From positions 1 through 5,959 of the forward strand of contig JAKAMS010000170.1 of NCBI GenBank assembly GCA_021812745.1: a DNA stretch of 5,959 bases. The letters run 5' to 3'. Each line of letters opens with the position of its first letter. Position 1 is the first letter of the stretch. The position numbers and the translations under genes are program-made. The DNA comes from Bacteroidota bacterium (lineage in GTDB: Bacteria; Bacteroidota; Ignavibacteria; Ignavibacteriales; Melioribacteraceae). Positions 4,734-5,959 of the stretch are shown here, one piece after another. The notes below the pieces were generated by a model. The model was not told the DNA's origin and ran no database searches. It saw only the letters and a program-made list of their open reading frames with translations.

Positions 4734-5959
4734 TTAACTGTTCATGCTCATCATAAATTCCTTGTTATTCTTTGTTCCCTTCATCTTGTCGAGTAAAAAT
4801 TCCATGGCTTCGGCAGAATCAAATTCTGCAATTATTTTTCTTAAGATCCAGACTTTATTCAATTCGTCTTCCTTAAAGAGGAGTTCTTCTTTTCTTGTAG
4901 AAGATTTATTAACATCAATTGCCGGGAAAATTCTTTTATCTGATAAACTTCTATCCAGAACTAATTCCATATTGCCGGTGCCTTTGAACTCTTCAAAAAT
5001 AACTTCGTCCATTCTGCTTCCGGTATCAACTAGCGCGGTAGCAATAATTGTTAAACTTCCGCCGTCTTCTGTATTTCTTGCTGCACCGAAAAATCTTTTT
5101 GGTTTGTGAAGCGCGTTAGCGTCTACACCGCCGGAAAGAATTCTTCCGCTATGAGGTATAACCGTATTATGTGCACGTGCAAGGCGTGTAATTGAATCCA
5201 GAAGAATCACAACATCATCTCCCGCTTCAACCATTCTTTTAGCTTTTTCAATAACCATATTTGCAACTTGAACGTGGCGGTCTGCGGGCTCATCGAATGT
5301 AGAGCTGATTACTTCAGCTTGAACAGAGCGCTGCATGTCCGTTACTTCTTCCGGGCGTTCGTCAATCAATAACATAATTATTTTTACTTCGGGATGATTT
5401 CGCGAAATCGAATTCGCCATCTTCTGCAAAATAATTGTCTTACCGGCTTTAGGCGGCGATACAATCAATCCTCTTTGTCCTTTGCCTATCGGGGAAAGCA
5501 TATCAATAATACGCATAGAGTATTCACCCGGCGCGGATTCTAATTTTAATCTTTTAGTCGGATACAACGGAGTCAAATTATCAAATAGAGTTCGTTCTCT
5601 TATCGCTTCAGGATCTTTCCCATTCACAGCTTCAACACGAAGCAGAGCGAAGAACCGTTCTCCTTCTTTTGGAGGTCTAACCTGTCCGCTTACAAAATCT
5701 CCAGTTCTCAGACTGAATCTTTTGATCTGTGATGGAGAAACATAGATGTCATCTGGTGATGGCAAATAATTATAATCTGCAGAACGCAGGAAGCCATATC
5801 CATCGGCTAAAACTTCCAAGACACCTTTAGAAAATGTTAGACCGTCTTTTTGAGATTGTGCTTCTAGAATTTTAAAGATGAGTTCCTGTTTGCGGAGATC
5901 GCTGTAACCGGCTATGGCAAAATCTTTAGCGATCTTGTAGAGATCTACAATCTTTTTCG
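4734..5959 (-). CDS. rho: Transcription termination factor Rho (5' end outside window)
   Basis: Rho is the hexameric RNA-dependent ATPase that ends transcription on untranslated RNA. The window holds 407 residues and the stop; the N-terminus runs off the right edge. The start of the visible part ([18 protein letters not shown], 14-31) is the Rho N-terminal helical domain. It continues into the RNA-binding cold-shock-like domain with [13 protein letters not shown] and [13 protein letters not shown]. Walker A is SPPKAGKT (167-174) and Walker B is [11 protein letters not shown], with D254. The Q-loop is [11 protein letters not shown] (from 272) and the R-loop [12 protein letters not shown] (from 321). 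The reading frame is open to the edge, so the TTG at 5819 is an internal leucine codon and not a start. At least about a dozen residues are missing, more if there is an N-terminal extension. It is the first gene visible in the rho-pdxA-methyltransferase-ftsE cluster. Confidence 0.97.
   Translation of the reverse strand, partial: KKIVDLYKIAKDFAIAGYSDLRKQELIFKILEAQSQKDGLTFSKGVLEVLADGYGFLRSADYNYLPSPDDIYVSPSQIKRFSLRTGDFVSGQVRPPKEGERFFALLRVEAVNGKDPEAIRERTLFDNLTPLYPTKRLKLESAPGEYSMRIIDMLSPIGKGQRGLIVSPPKAGKTIILQKMANSISRNHPEVKIIMLLIDERPEEVTDMQRSVQAEVISSTFDEPADRHVQVANMVIEKAKRMVEAGDDVVILLDSITRLARAHNTVIPHSGRILSGGVDANALHKPKRFFGAARNTEDGGSLTIIATALVDTGSRMDEVIFEEFKGTGNMELVLDRSLSDKRIFPAIDVNKSSTRKEELLFKEDELNKVWILRKIIAEFDSAEAMEFLLDKMKGTKNNKEFMMSMNS

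Noticed and set aside
4744..5109. A 121-codon plus-strand frame over rho.
   Set aside because: It is antisense to the conserved ATPase region of rho. Its serine/leucine-rich composition is what reverse reading of that gene gives.
5482..5745. An 87-codon plus-strand frame over rho.
   Set aside because: It is antisense to the Rho RNA-binding region and has no independent evidence.
5817..5819. TTG as a possible start of rho.
   Set aside because: The upstream frame is open to the window edge and encodes the conserved Rho N-terminal domain ([15 protein letters not shown]), so this is an internal leucine codon.

Overview
The window is AT-rich bacterial chromosome carrying mostly housekeeping genes. 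Three points suggest a Bacteroidota/Ignavibacteria-type organism, though the sequence does not prove it. Several genes lack a Shine-Dalgarno sequence, intergenic DNA contains AT-rich heptamer strings, and an HAO-type multiheme cytochrome sits beside housekeeping genes. No mobile element, CRISPR array, toxin-antitoxin pair, phage gene or rRNA is visible.

Layout. (1) Positions 1-619, minus strand: the N-terminal 206 residues of a multiheme c-type cytochrome. It has a membrane anchor, four CXXCH motifs and the 'TPGIVADW..S.H' signature of the hydroxylamine oxidoreductase (HAO)-like octaheme family. The rest lies beyond the left edge. (2) 620-907: a divergent intergenic region. (3) 908-981: tRNA-Arg with anticodon TCG. 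(4) 982-1125: a gap bordered by two degenerate heptamer arrays in opposite orientation. (5) 1126-1596 tadA and 1682-2329 adk on the plus strand. (6) 2326-5959: a tight minus-strand cluster, in transcription order rho (5' end cut by the right edge), pdxA, a class I SAM methyltransferase and ftsE. It meets adk tail to tail with a 4-base overlap of stop codons.

How the genes work together. tadA and tRNA-Arg both concern arginine CGN decoding. However, this tRNA has U, not A, at position 34, so it is not TadA's substrate. adk supplies nucleotide balance. In the minus-strand cluster, rho (transcription termination), pdxA (pyridoxal phosphate synthesis), the methyltransferase (target unknown) and ftsE (divisome/cell-wall hydrolase ATPase) look co-transcribed. 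The spacings are 20 nt, 1 nt (with a GTG start) and a 7-nt overlap, but no shared pathway is evident.

The least ordinary signals are three. The HAO-like cytochrome is the first. The second is the methyltransferase/ftsE junction, where an in-frame A AAA AAG heptamer would join the two proteins by a -1 shift and a small hairpin loops out the ftsE start codon. The third is the inverted heptamer arrays leading into the tadA start. I see no clear undescribed multi-gene system here.
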